A DNA stretch of 64,000 nucleotides. Origin: Tropicimonas sp047971885 (GTDB taxonomy: Bacteria; Pseudomonadota; Alphaproteobacteria; Rhodobacterales; Rhodobacteraceae). The translations under genes were made by a program, and so were the position numbers. The stretch's first letter is position 1. Each line of letters opens with the position of its first letter. The DNA is taken from assembly GCF_047971885.1 (NCBI RefSeq), contig NZ_JBKEAE010000023.1:8004-72003 (forward strand). Direction: 5' to 3'. The notes under the pieces were generated by a model. That model made no database searches, had not been told where the DNA came from, and was given only the letters and a program-made list of their open reading frames with translations. Below are positions 25,559-34,332 of the stretch, one piece after another.

Positions 25559-25810
25559 ATGAAGTTCATCTATCTGATCAAGACCTTCGCCCGCGACGAA
25601 GACGGCGCGGTAACGGTCGACTGGGTCGTGCTGACCGCCGCCATCGTCGGTCTCGGCATTGCCGTGCTCGCTTCGGTAACCACCGGCGTCAACGGTCTGG
25701 GCGGCAAGATATCGACGACGCTCAACAACGACAGCCTGATCGGGGCCGGTACCGGCGTGTCCTGCACCGGAAGCGGTTGCACGGCGCCCGAGAGTGGTGA
25801 CGGCGGCTGA
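25559..25810 (+). CDS. flp: Flp/Fap-type pilin
   Basis: An 83-aa prepilin, the structural subunit of the Tad pilus. A short basic leader (MKFIYLIKTFARDEDG) ends at the processing Gly16, followed by AVTVDWVVLTAAIVGLG, the hydrophobic assembly helix with the Glu replaced by Asp (VTVDW). The C-terminal half is Gly/Ser/Thr-rich with two cysteines (CTGSGC). An AGGAGG ribosome site precedes the ATG. It stands alone, 216 bp upstream of cpaB, as expected for a gene expressed far above the assembly genes. Confidence 0.88.
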   Translation: MKFIYLIKTFARDEDGAVTVDWVVLTAAIVGLGIAVLASVTTGVNGLGGKISTTLNNDSLIGAGTGVSCTGSGCTAPESGDGG

Positions 25811-26026
25811 TCGCACGATCACCGATCTCTCCAAAACGCCGGATCGGGCCGCTCTGAACCAGGGCGGCTCGTTCCGTATGCAGGCATTGCACGGCGAAAT
25901 CCGAGGCTCCGGCCGGAAAACACCCCGAATTGGCAGCCCCCGTTAACCGCTTCTCAGTACGATTTTGCCCAGAATACCCGTGCACGGCCGCATGACCGGG
26001 GTCCGGGCCGCAGGAAAGGAAAGCCC

Positions 26027-26860
26027 ATGCGCATTGTCTTCGCCCTCGTTCTGGTCACCGGGCTGGGGCTCGCCGGATTCGCGGTTTTCATGGCGCAGGG
26101 CTATGTCTCGCGGATGAGCGCCGAGCGTGATGCGCTGCTCGCCGCCAAGCAGTCCGCGCCGCCGATGACCCGCGTTCTCGCCCTGGCCGAGGCGAAGGCC
26201 TATGGCGAACCGCTGACCCCGCAGGACGTGAAATGGATCGTCTGGCAGCAGGACAGCCTGCCCGAAGGCGCGTTCCAGGAGGAAGGGGCCCTGTTTCCCG
26301 AAGGCCAGCCGAACCGCTATGTCATCTCGGCGATGCAGCAGTTCGAACCCGTCCTCGCCGCCAAGATCACAGAGCCGGGCGAGGATGCCGGCCTGACCTC
26401 GCGGCTATCCAGGGGGATGCGCGCCTTTGCCATAAAGGTCGATGTCGCCTCGGGTGTATCGGGCTTCCTGCGTCCGGGCGACCGTGTAGATGTATACTGG
26501 ACCGGCCAGCTTTCCGGCCAGAGCATCACCAAGATGATCGAGACCAGCGTCCGCATCATCGCAGTCGACCAGATTGCCGATACCAACCGGTCGGACCCGG
26601 TGATCGCCCGCACCGTCACGGTCGAGGCGTCGCCCGCACAGGTCGCAGCGCTGGCACAGGCGCAGTCCACCGGGCGCCTCTCGCTGTCGCTGGTTGGCAC
26701 CGACGACGATATCGCCACCGAGATGGCGCAAGTCGATCAGCGCAAGCTGCTTGGCATCGCCGAGACGGCCCCGATCGAGGAGATCGAGCGACAGGTTTGC
26801 CGGACCAAGGTGCGCCGCGGTGCCGAGGTAATCCTGCAGGAAATTCCCTGCACGGACTGA
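26027..26860 (+). CDS. cpaB: Flp pilus assembly protein CpaB/RcpC
   Basis: A 277-aa periplasmic protein anchored by an N-terminal helix (residues 3-25). A SAF-like domain follows (about 45-115: EPLTPQDVKWIVWQ), then the RcpC domain (about 120-230) with MRAFAIKVDVASGVSGFLRPGDRVDVYWTG in pieces, of which RPGDRVDVYW is the signature. CpaB works with the secretin CpaC at the outer membrane. AGGAAAG precedes the ATG. Confidence 0.93.
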   Translation: MRIVFALVLVTGLGLAGFAVFMAQGYVSRMSAERDALLAAKQSAPPMTRVLALAEAKAYGEPLTPQDVKWIVWQQDSLPEGAFQEEGALFPEGQPNRYVISAMQQFEPVLAAKITEPGEDAGLTSRLSRGMRAFAIKVDVASGVSGFLRPGDRVDVYWTGQLSGQSITKMIETSVRIIAVDQIADTNRSDPVIARTVTVEASPAQVAALAQAQSTGRLSLSLVGTDDDIATEMAQVDQRKLLGIAETAPIEEIERQVCRTKVRRGAEVILQEIPCTD

Positions 26861-26947
26861 TCTCTGCCGGCGCATTCGCCCGGCCTGTCGCTGCCTTCCC
26901 CGGCGTACGGTCCCCACGGAACGCCTCGCTCGCAGGATTGACCATCG

Positions 26948-26963
26948 CTAATCAAAATTTAAC
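26948..26963. promoter_or_regulatory. CtrA-like site upstream of cpaC
   Basis: CTAA-N7-TTAAC, one mismatch from TTAA-N7-TTAA, in an AT-rich stretch about 85 bp before cpaC. It suggests cpaC may have its own promoter despite its place within the tad locus. Confidence 0.4.
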
Positions 26964-27046
26964 GCATTGATTCTCTAACTAAAATATCGCGCGAAAAACA
27001 AAAACGGGCAAAATGCCCGATCACAGGCAAGAACGAGGCAGTCATC

Positions 27047-28450
27047 ATGTCATTCAGGACCCTGTTGCGCGCGGGCCTTATCGGCCTTGCGATGGCGGGC
27101 ACGGTATCGAGTCTCGCGGCACATGCCGACACGCTCAGGATTGCGGGCGGCACCGTGCAGCGGCCGCTCAAGATTCCGATGAACCGCGCGGTTGTCGTCG
27201 AGACCGATGCCGCATTTGCAGAACTTTCGATCGCCAACCCCGGCATCGCCGACATTTCCACCCTGTCGGAACGGTCGATCTATGTCCTCGGCAAGGCGCC
27301 GGGGCGGACGACGCTGACGCTGCTCGCCCCCGACGGCACGCTGATCACCAATGTCGAGGTGCAGGTCACCGCAGATGTCGGCGAACTGAAGGAGCGCCTG
27401 CGCGAGATCCTGCCGCGGGAGGGCATCGAGGTACGTCCGGCAAATGACGGGATCGTCCTTTCGGGAACCGTTTCCAGCGCCGAGGCGCTCGACCGCGCGC
27501 TCGACCTCGCCGGCCGCTATGCCCCCGACCGCGTTTCGAACCTCATGTCGGTCGGCGGCACGCAGCAGGTGATGATGAAGGTGCGCTTTGCCGAGATGAG
27601 CCGTCAGGTCAGCAAGCGGCTCGGCATCAGCATGGGGGTTTCCGGGGCAAGCGGCGACGTTTCGTTCATCGGCCGGACCGCATCGCTGCTGAACAACAGC
27701 GATACCGGTGGCGGGTTCGTGGCCGGTGCAAACACCGCCGGGGCGTTAGGCCTCAGCGTGGGGGGAAGCGATGTGCAGTTCGCCATGCTTCTCGAGGCAC
27801 TGGAAGACAAGGGATTCGTGCGCACCCTCGCCGAGCCGAACCTGACCGCCCTGTCGGGCCAGGCAGCTAGCTTTCTGGCCGGCGGCGAATACCCCGTTCC
27901 GGTGGCACAGGACGACGACACGGTCTCGGTCGAATTCAAGCCGTTCGGCATCGTGCTGAACATGACGCCACGAGTGACCGGCGAGAACATCAACCTGTCG
28001 CTCAGCGCCGAGGTCAGCCAGATCGACAGTTCCATCGGCTTCACCGACAGCGGCTTCACCGTGGCCGGATTCAGCACGCGCAAGACCTCGACCACCGTCG
28101 AGATGCGCGACGGCGAGAGCTTCGCGATTGCCGGCCTGCTTCAGGACGATTTTCAGGACATGAGTTCGCAGGTGCCGTGGCTGGGCGATGTTCCGGTTCT
28201 GGGCGCGCTCTTCCGCAGCGCCGATTACCAGCGTGCGCAATCCGAACTGGTGATCATCGTCTCCGCCCATCTCGTTACGCCGACACGCGGCGATACGCTC
28301 GCCCTGCCGACAGATCGCGTTCGCCCGCCAAGCGAGAAGCAGCTTTTCCTGCACGGGCTGACAGCGGTAACCAACCGCCCCGTCACCGGTGGCCCGGGCG
28401 AGGTCGCGCGGCAGGATTTCGCCGGTTCCTACGGCTATGTGATGGAGTAA
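27047..28450 (+). CDS. cpaC: Tad secretin CpaC/RcpA
   Basis: A 467-aa outer-membrane secretin through which the pilus exits. The signal peptide ends near residue 27 (SSLAAHA). The N-terminal part has the secretin N0-like domain (PLKIPMNRAVVVETD) and a BON domain (about 107-168). The secretin domain (about 230-425) carries VGGSDVQFAMLLEALEDKG, ALSGQAASFLAGGEYPVP and the final VPWLGDVPVLGALFRS and ELVIIVSAHLV motifs. The upstream gap of 186 bp is AT-rich. Confidence 0.94.
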   Translation: MSFRTLLRAGLIGLAMAGTVSSLAAHADTLRIAGGTVQRPLKIPMNRAVVVETDAAFAELSIANPGIADISTLSERSIYVLGKAPGRTTLTLLAPDGTLITNVEVQVTADVGELKERLREILPREGIEVRPANDGIVLSGTVSSAEALDRALDLAGRYAPDRVSNLMSVGGTQQVMMKVRFAEMSRQVSKRLGISMGVSGASGDVSFIGRTASLLNNSDTGGGFVAGANTAGALGLSVGGSDVQFAMLLEALEDKGFVRTLAEPNLTALSGQAASFLAGGEYPVPVAQDDDTVSVEFKPFGIVLNMTPRVTGENINLSLSAEVSQIDSSIGFTDSGFTVAGFSTRKTSTTVEMRDGESFAIAGLLQDDFQDMSSQVPWLGDVPVLGALFRSADYQRAQSELVIIVSAHLVTPTRGDTLALPTDRVRPPSEKQLFLHGLTAVTNRPVTGGPGEVARQDFAGSYGYVME

Positions 28451-28455
28451 CCGCG

Positions 28456-28770
28456 ATGCGGACCATTCTTCCCAGCCTCATGCTCTGCATCGCCCTTGGC
28501 CCCGGCGCCTGCACATCGTGGAACGACGAGGCCGGCGCCGGTCTCGATCAGGGCGATTTCGGCAGCGCCACGCTCCGCAACCGGACGGAAATGACCTGCC
28601 GGCCCGTTGCTCAGAAAAACACCGGAAAATACGGCACCCCGCTGTCTGCAAATTGTCCGGGTCGCAGGCAGGACGGAAAATACGCGCATTTTTCCTATCT
28701 TGAGACGGTCCGCTCCGCCACGGAGACGCCGTCATCGTCGCTGCTGCAAAACGAAATAACATCCAACTGA
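28456..28770 (+). CDS. Short Tad-locus lipoprotein, probably truncated
   Basis: A 104-aa protein with an N-terminal hydrophobic segment ending in a probable lipidated cysteine (LGPGAC, Cys19; the lipobox is imperfect). Residues 34-42 (GDFGSATLRN) resemble the start of the OmpA- or CpaD-type lipoproteins that sit here in other Tad loci. No OmpA domain follows: the remaining 60 residues show no known motif and use AT-richer codons. Five bases separate it from cpaC, so it is co-transcribed, and a terminator follows. I read it as a shortened or decayed lipoprotein gene; a functional minimal version cannot be excluded. Confidence 0.6.
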   Translation: MRTILPSLMLCIALGPGACTSWNDEAGAGLDQGDFGSATLRNRTEMTCRPVAQKNTGKYGTPLSANCPGRRQDGKYAHFSYLETVRSATETPSSSLLQNEITSN

Positions 28771-28793
28771 GGCGTGCGGCGCTTCGATACAGG

Positions 28794-28822
28794 GGTGCGC
28801 GAAGGTTCCGCGCGCCTTTTTT
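28794..28822 (+). terminator. Rho-independent terminator inside the tad locus
   Basis: An 8-bp stem GGTGCGCG/CGCGCGCC (one G-U pair) with a 7-nt loop, followed by six T residues and then CTTT. It separates cpaB-cpaC-lipoprotein from cpaE onward, implying a second promoter in the 185 bp before cpaE. Confidence 0.8.
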
Positions 28823-29006
28823 CTTTGAACACTCCCCATGTGATTTCCAGACTCCGATCAAATGCAACGCGTTCCCGGAAACGAAAAGTTAAACCTCCGA
28901 AGCGCAGAATGCTGCCGCGCACCGCCTGAGAACCGGGGCATGTACCCGGAGGCCGGGCAGGAGCGCCGCAATTTCCATGTCGCAGGCTTCAGGGAGCGAA
29001 CATCGT

Positions 29007-30257
29007 ATGAGCAGCAGCGCGGCCTTGCAGCCAGAGCCGGCCCCAGTCGCTGCATGCACCGTCAGCCGCGACGTCTCGAATTTCGATCTCCTCATCAGCG
29101 ACATGGAGACAGCGATGGGCGAAAGCTGGGGCGATCTTTCGTTTTCCGACGCGCTCGCCTATCTCGATCAGCCCGAAGCCGGGGCGCTGGAATTCCTCGC
29201 CCTCGCGCTGGACGAAACCGACGAGGATCGAATCGACCTGATCCTCGATCTGGTGGCCGAAGCAAGCGACCGGGGAATCAGGATCATCCTGATCGCCAGT
29301 TCGGTAAGCCCGGGCACGCTGCATCGGCTGATGCGTTCGGGGGCAAGCGAGTTCCTGCCCTATCCGCTGCCGGAGGGGGCACTGCGCGAAGCACTCGAGA
29401 AAATCCGCCGCCCCTCCCCGCCGGCGATTCCGGCAACCGCGCCGCAGGGCGCCATCCCGACCTACGCCGGCGACCAGCCCGCGGGAACGCTGCTTGCGGT
29501 TCACGGGCTCGCCGGCGGCGTCGGGGCAACAACCTTCGCTGTCAACCTGGCGTGGGAACTGGCATCGCCCGATGCGACGCGGGTCGCGCTCCGGGTCTGT
29601 CTGCTCGATTTCGACCTTCAGACAGGAAGCGTCGCGACTTATCTCGACCTGACACGCCGCGATATCGTGTCCGAGATCCTTTCGGACCCCGAAACGCTCG
29701 ACGCCGAAACCCTGACACAGGCTATCCAGATTTTCGGCGAGAGGGTGAGCGTGCTGACGGCGCCGCCCGATATTCTTCCCTTCGATATCGTCGGCCCGGA
29801 CGGGGTCGGGAAGATCATCGAGATTGCGCGCCGGCAATTCGACGTGGTCCTGATCGACATGCCGACAACGCTGATCGCCTGGACCGAAACCGTCCTACGG
29901 GCGTCGGATATCTATTTCGCCCTGCTCGAACTCGACATGCGGTCGGCGCAGAACGCCCTGCGCTTCGTGCGGCTTCTCAAGAGCGAGGATCTGCCCCTCG
30001 GCAAGCTCCGCTTCGCAATGAACCGTGCGCCGCGCTTCACCGACCTGCAGGGACGGTCGCGGATCAAGCGGATGGCGGACAGCCTCGATATCGATATCGA
30101 ACTGCTGCTGCCGGATGGTCAGAAACAGGTCACGCAGGCCGGCGACAATGGCCACCCCCTCGCCCAGAGCGCGGCAAAAAACCCCCTGCGCAGGGAGATC
30201 GCCAAACTTGCCGGATCGTTGCGCGACCTGATCGCGAAAGAGACGGCTGCAAATTAG
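29007..30257 (+). CDS. cpaE: Tad pilus localisation ATPase-like protein CpaE/TadZ
   Basis: A 416-aa MinD/ParA-like cytoplasmic protein that places the Tad machine at the cell pole. The N-terminal third (about 20-145) resembles a receiver domain. The ParA-like part starts at VHGLAGGVGATTFAVNLA, a deviant Walker A with GGVGATT lacking the usual signature lysines, and has LLDFDLQTGSVATYLD and VLIDMPTTLIAWTE as Walker A' and B. I chose the ATG at 29007, with GGGAG 10 nt upstream; an ATG at 28977 is in frame but lacks a close ribosome site. Confidence 0.92.
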   Translation: MSSSAALQPEPAPVAACTVSRDVSNFDLLISDMETAMGESWGDLSFSDALAYLDQPEAGALEFLALALDETDEDRIDLILDLVAEASDRGIRIILIASSVSPGTLHRLMRSGASEFLPYPLPEGALREALEKIRRPSPPAIPATAPQGAIPTYAGDQPAGTLLAVHGLAGGVGATTFAVNLAWELASPDATRVALRVCLLDFDLQTGSVATYLDLTRRDIVSEILSDPETLDAETLTQAIQIFGERVSVLTAPPDILPFDIVGPDGVGKIIEIARRQFDVVLIDMPTTLIAWTETVLRASDIYFALLELDMRSAQNALRFVRLLKSEDLPLGKLRFAMNRAPRFTDLQGRSRIKRMADSLDIDIELLLPDGQKQVTQAGDNGHPLAQSAAKNPLRREIAKLAGSLRDLIAKETAAN

Positions 30258-30291
30258 CCGCCGCCGTGGAGCGGAACCGAGGAAACGACCG

Positions 30292-31725
30292 ATGTTTTCA
30301 CGCTACAAGAAACAAGGCACCGTATCTGCCGCCACGGTTGCTGCACCAGCGCGCGCCCGGACCGGCATTCCGCAGCAGGTCGAGGGCGGAGCCGGCGCCA
30401 GAGCCGCCCCGGCCAAAACCGCCGCGCCGCCGGCGGTTGCCGACAAGGAGCGCAAGCGCCGCGAGAAACTGGCCGAAATCAAGGTCGAACTGCACAAGGT
30501 TCTGCTCGACAACCTGAATCTCGCCGCGCTCGAGACCGCCTCGGAAAAGGACCTCCGCCAGGAAATCGCCGCAATCACCAGCGAGACGCTCGACCAGCAG
30601 TCCATCGTCCTGAACCGGGAGGAACAGGCGACGCTGCATCAGGACCTGTTCGACGAGGTGACCGGGCTAGGGCCGCTCGAACCGCTGCTGAAGGATGATA
30701 CGGTAAACGACATTCTGGTGAACGGTCCGCAGCAGATCTTTGTCGAACGCGACGGCAGGCTTCAGATCTCGGACATCACCTTCAAGGACGAGCGGCACCT
30801 GCTCAGGATCATCGACAAGATCGTCTCTGCGGTTGGCCGGCGTGTCGACGAATCCAACCCCTATGTCGATGCCCGTCTCGCCGATGGCTCGCGTTTCAAC
30901 GCGATGGTTCCGCCGATTGCCGTCGATGGCAGCCTGGTCTTGATCCGCAAGTTCAAGAAGGACAAGCTCGGCATCGGCGATCTTGTCCGGTTCGGTGCCT
31001 TCACCGAAGACATGGCGCTCTATCTCCAGGCAGCTGTGGCCACGCGGCTCAACATCATCGTCTCGGGTGGGACGGGTTCGGGCAAGACGACAACGCTCAA
31101 CGCCCTGTCGAGCTTCATCGACAATTCCGAACGCATCCTCACCATCGAGGATACCGCCGAGTTGCAGTTGCAACAGACCCATGTCGGGCGGATGGAGAGC
31201 CGGCCGGCCAACGTCGAGGGCAAGGGGCAGGTCAGCCAGCGCGATTGCCTGCGCAACGCACTGCGGATGCGCCCCGACCGGATCATCGTCGGCGAAACCC
31301 GCGGCGAAGAGGTCATCGACATGCTGCAGGCGATGAACACCGGGCACGATGGCTCGATGACGACGATTCACGCCAACTCCGCCCGCGACGCGGTAAGCCG
31401 GCTCGAAAACATGGTTGCGATGGCCGGTATCGAGATGCCGCTGAAAGCAGTACGGGCGCAAATCGCCAGCGCCGTGAACCTGATCGTCCAGGCTTCGCGG
31501 CTGCAGGACGGATCGCGGCGGATGACCTCGATCACCGAAATTACCGGCATGGAAGGCGAGGTCATCTCGATGCAGGAAGTATTCCGCTACGAACGGCTCG
31601 GGCTTCAGAGCGACGGACGGATTCTCGGCCGCTTCAATGCCAACGGCATTCGCTCCTATTATGCAGAACGCTTCAGACAGTGGGGCTACGACCTGCCGCC
31701 GTCGATCTATGAACCCGTCGTCTAG
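30292..31725 (+). CDS. cpaF: Tad pilus assembly ATPase CpaF/TadA
   Basis: A 477-aa hexameric secretion ATPase that drives pilus extension and probably retraction. An Ala/Pro-rich N-terminus is followed by the all-helical domain (LDNLNLAALE, EEVTGLGPLEPLL) and the RecA-like motor. Walker A GGTGSGKTT has Lys265; TIEDTAELQL is the Asp box, RMRPDRIIVGETRGEE the Walker B and MTTIHANSARDA the His box. Every catalytic motif is intact. It lies 34 bp after cpaE. Confidence 0.96.
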   Translation: MFSRYKKQGTVSAATVAAPARARTGIPQQVEGGAGARAAPAKTAAPPAVADKERKRREKLAEIKVELHKVLLDNLNLAALETASEKDLRQEIAAITSETLDQQSIVLNREEQATLHQDLFDEVTGLGPLEPLLKDDTVNDILVNGPQQIFVERDGRLQISDITFKDERHLLRIIDKIVSAVGRRVDESNPYVDARLADGSRFNAMVPPIAVDGSLVLIRKFKKDKLGIGDLVRFGAFTEDMALYLQAAVATRLNIIVSGGTGSGKTTTLNALSSFIDNSERILTIEDTAELQLQQTHVGRMESRPANVEGKGQVSQRDCLRNALRMRPDRIIVGETRGEEVIDMLQAMNTGHDGSMTTIHANSARDAVSRLENMVAMAGIEMPLKAVRAQIASAVNLIVQASRLQDGSRRMTSITEITGMEGEVISMQEVFRYERLGLQSDGRILGRFNANGIRSYYAERFRQWGYDLPPSIYEPVV

Positions 31726-31736
31726 GGCAGCGCATC

Positions 31737-32705
31737 ATGGAGATATCTGCCGCCCCCCTGATCTATGTGATCACCTTCGTTGCCGTGCTCGCACTGGTCG
31801 AAGGGCTCTACCTGACCGTTTTCGGCAAGTCGATCAGCCTCAACCGCCGGGTAAACCGCCGCCTCGAACTGCTGGAAAAGGGCGGTGCGCGCGGCGAGGT
31901 TCTCGAACAACTCCGCAAGGAAATGTCGCAGCACGTCAATGCCCGCGGCATTCCACTCTATTCGATCCTCGCCGAGAGGGCGCAGAAAGCCAATATCGCC
32001 TTCTCGCCGCCGCAACTTCTCATGGTGATGGCACTGCTCTCGGCGCTGGCCTTTGCCGGGCTGTCGTTCGCAACCGACACCGGGCTCGCGGTTCGCATGC
32101 TCGTCGCCCTGATCATGGGCGTTGGCGGCGTCTATGTCTGGATCAACAACAAGGCGAAGAAACGCCTGGCCATGATCGAGGAACAACTGCCCGATGCGGT
32201 TGAACTGATGGTACGCTCGCTGCGCGTCGGCCACCCGTTTTCATCGGCCGTGAACATCGTGGCCCGCGAGGTCGCCGACCCGCTGGGAAGTGAATTCGGC
32301 CTCATCGCCGACGAAAGCGCCTATGGGCGCAACATTTCAGACAGCCTGAAAGATCTGGCCGAACGCATGGACATGCAGGACCTGCGTTTTCTGGCGGTGG
32401 CGGTCACAATTCAGCAGCAGTCCGGCGGCAATCTGGCCGAGATCCTCGACGGGCTGGCAAAGGTGATCCGCGCACGGTTCAAGCTGTTTCGCCGTGTCAG
32501 GGCCATCACTGCCGAAGCGAAATGGTCCGGTATGTTCCTGTCGGGCTTCCCGATTGTTGCCCTCATGGGCATCAACGTCATCCAGCCGGATTACTACGCC
32601 GAGATCAAGGATACCCCGGCCTTCGTCCCGGCATGTCTCGTCGTCGCCGCCTTCCTGATCGTTAACGTGATCTTCATGAAGATCATGGTCAACATCAAGG
32701 TCTGA
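31737..32705 (+). CDS. tadB: Tad platform protein TadB
   Basis: A 322-aa inner-membrane platform protein of the GspF family. One helix lies near the N-terminus (about 8-26), a pair near 95-135, and two at the C-terminus (about 262-318). The T2SSF domain (about 155-280) has MVRSLRVGHPFSSAVNIVA, DLRFLAVAVTIQQQSGGNLAEILD split by the turn at QQSGGNL. It interacts with TadC and the CpaF motor. Twelve bp downstream of cpaF. Confidence 0.93.
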   Translation: MEISAAPLIYVITFVAVLALVEGLYLTVFGKSISLNRRVNRRLELLEKGGARGEVLEQLRKEMSQHVNARGIPLYSILAERAQKANIAFSPPQLLMVMALLSALAFAGLSFATDTGLAVRMLVALIMGVGGVYVWINNKAKKRLAMIEEQLPDAVELMVRSLRVGHPFSSAVNIVAREVADPLGSEFGLIADESAYGRNISDSLKDLAERMDMQDLRFLAVAVTIQQQSGGNLAEILDGLAKVIRARFKLFRRVRAITAEAKWSGMFLSGFPIVALMGINVIQPDYYAEIKDTPAFVPACLVVAAFLIVNVIFMKIMVNIKV

Positions 32706-32710
32706 GGCAC

Positions 32711-33712
32711 ATGATGGAACCGCTTGTCCGCGCATATTCCTGGCTTGTCGAAAGATTCGGCGAACTCGCTCCTCTCTATCTGGTCGGAGCGCTGGGTGTG
32801 TTCATGGTGGCCTGCACACTTCCGGTCTTTCTCAATCGCCCTCCGGACCCGCTGTCGAAACTGAAATCGCAGACGAGGGTTCGGAAAGCTGCTGACAGAG
32901 GCGGCGCACAAACCGGAAAGCAGTTGCGTCAGCACGGCGGGCAGGCAGAAAAACTCGACAAGTTCTCGACCTTTCTGGAGCCGCAGGACGAGCGGGAAAT
33001 GTCGAACGCCCGGCTGACAATGCTGCAGGCCGGCTACCGTTCGAAATCGGCCGTCCGCGCATTTCACTTCGCGCAATTCGCGCTTGGCCTCGGTTTTCTC
33101 ACCCTGGGGCTGCTCTACGCCCTCGTCAGTTCGGCCACGGGCGAGGTTCCGACCCGGAAGCTGATCCTGATGGTCATCCTTCCGGGTGCAATCGGATATT
33201 ACCTGCCGAAATACTGGGTCAACCGGCGGCTTCAGACCCGCCGGGGCGAGATTACCAACGGCTTTCCGGATTCGCTCGACATGATGCTCGTCTGCGTCGA
33301 AGCCGGACAATCCCTCGAACAATCGATCATTCGCGTCGCACGGGAACTCCGCGCCGGGTTTCCGGCACTGGCCGACGAATTCGAGATCGTCGCGAACGAA
33401 ATGAAGGCCGGTAAGGACAAGATCCAGGTGCTCAAGGACATGTCCGCCCGAAGCGGCGTGCCCGATGTCGGCTCGTTCGTGACCGTCCTCATCCAATCGA
33501 CAACCTTCGGCACCTCGATCGCCGATGCGCTTCGCGTCTATGCAAGCGAAATGCGCGACAAGCGGGTCATGCGCGCCGAGGAGGCGGCCAACAAGCTGCC
33601 GACGAAGCTCACCCTCGGCACGATGATGTTCACGGTGCCGCCGCTGCTGTTGATCCTGATCGGCCCGTCCCTCTACAGTATCGTAAAGACATTTCATGGC
33701 GGCGGGTTCTGA
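32711..33712 (+). CDS. tadC: Tad platform protein TadC
   Basis: A 333-aa second platform protein, paralogous to TadB. Helices lie at about 18-38, 115-140, 155-172 and 300-325. The T2SSF domain carries FPDSLDMMLVCVEAGQSLEQ and FVTVLIQSTTFGTSIADALR, and ends LGTMMFTVPPLLLILIGPS. It begins 6 bp after tadB with two adjacent ATG codons (32711 and 32714). Its last codons overlap the start of the following TPR lipoprotein gene by 17 bp. Confidence 0.93.
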   Translation: MMEPLVRAYSWLVERFGELAPLYLVGALGVFMVACTLPVFLNRPPDPLSKLKSQTRVRKAADRGGAQTGKQLRQHGGQAEKLDKFSTFLEPQDEREMSNARLTMLQAGYRSKSAVRAFHFAQFALGLGFLTLGLLYALVSSATGEVPTRKLILMVILPGAIGYYLPKYWVNRRLQTRRGEITNGFPDSLDMMLVCVEAGQSLEQSIIRVARELRAGFPALADEFEIVANEMKAGKDKIQVLKDMSARSGVPDVGSFVTVLIQSTTFGTSIADALRVYASEMRDKRVMRAEEAANKLPTKLTLGTMMFTVPPLLLILIGPSLYSIVKTFHGGGF

Positions 33713-34307
33713 GCCTGGCCATCGGACGGCATCGGGCGCCGCACGGCGCAACCGTCTGCTTGCCCTGTTCCTGAGCCTGGCAACGGCGGCCTGCAGCGAA
33801 GACCCGCGTCTGGACCCGCAACACAAGGGCCCCCGGGCGCAACATGCGACGCGCGCGCACAACCATTCGGTCGACGGCCTGACGGTAGGGCACCGCCTGA
33901 TGGATGCCGGCGAACACGAACTTGCACTCAACGCCTACCTGCGGGCCGGTGCCGAGCAGGGGCTTAATGCCGATGTGCTTTCAGCGCTCGGCTCCGCCAA
34001 CCTGCAACTCGGACGGCTGGGACAGGCCGAGCGGCTGCTGCGCCGCGCGGTCGAAACCGACGAGACGTATGCCGCCGCCTGGAACAATCTGGGTGTTGTC
34101 CTGATGGAACAGCAGCAGGTCGGCGAGGCCGCCCGGGTCTTTCGCATCGCATTCGCGCTCGACCGCGGGCAGAGCAGCGAAATCCGGAACAACCTGACGA
34201 ATGCGCTTGCCCGGATGAAAAATCCGGCCGGAACCACGGAAAACAAAACAAGATACGAACTGGTGCGAGATGGCAGCGGAACCTACCGGTTGCGCGGCGC
34301 ACCCTGA
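33696..34307 (+). CDS. TPR lipoprotein, TadD-like (copy 1)
   Basis: A 203-aa predicted lipoprotein. A long basic leader (SGAARRNR) precedes a hydrophobic stretch ending LATAACS, with Cys near residue 33. Three or so tetratricopeptide repeats occupy about 70-180 (MDAGEHELALNAYLRAG, LGRLGQAERLLRRAVE, TYAAAWNNLGVVLMEQQQ). TadD proteins are pilotins or scaffolds for the secretin. The 17-bp overlap with tadC supports co-expression. Confidence 0.82.
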   Translation: MAAGSEPGHRTASGAARRNRLLALFLSLATAACSEDPRLDPQHKGPRAQHATRAHNHSVDGLTVGHRLMDAGEHELALNAYLRAGAEQGLNADVLSALGSANLQLGRLGQAERLLRRAVETDETYAAAWNNLGVVLMEQQQVGEAARVFRIAFALDRGQSSEIRNNLTNALARMKNPAGTTENKTRYELVRDGSGTYRLRGAP

Positions 34308-34332
34308 GGCAGAGCAGCAGAGGACACGGAAA

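Noticed and set aside
25943..25948. TTAACC before cpaB as a further CtrA site
   Set aside because: Neither flank supplies the second half-site within one mismatch, unlike the four sites reported.
28889..28895. TTAAACC before cpaE as a CtrA site
   Set aside because: The best partner half-site has two mismatches; too weak to claim.
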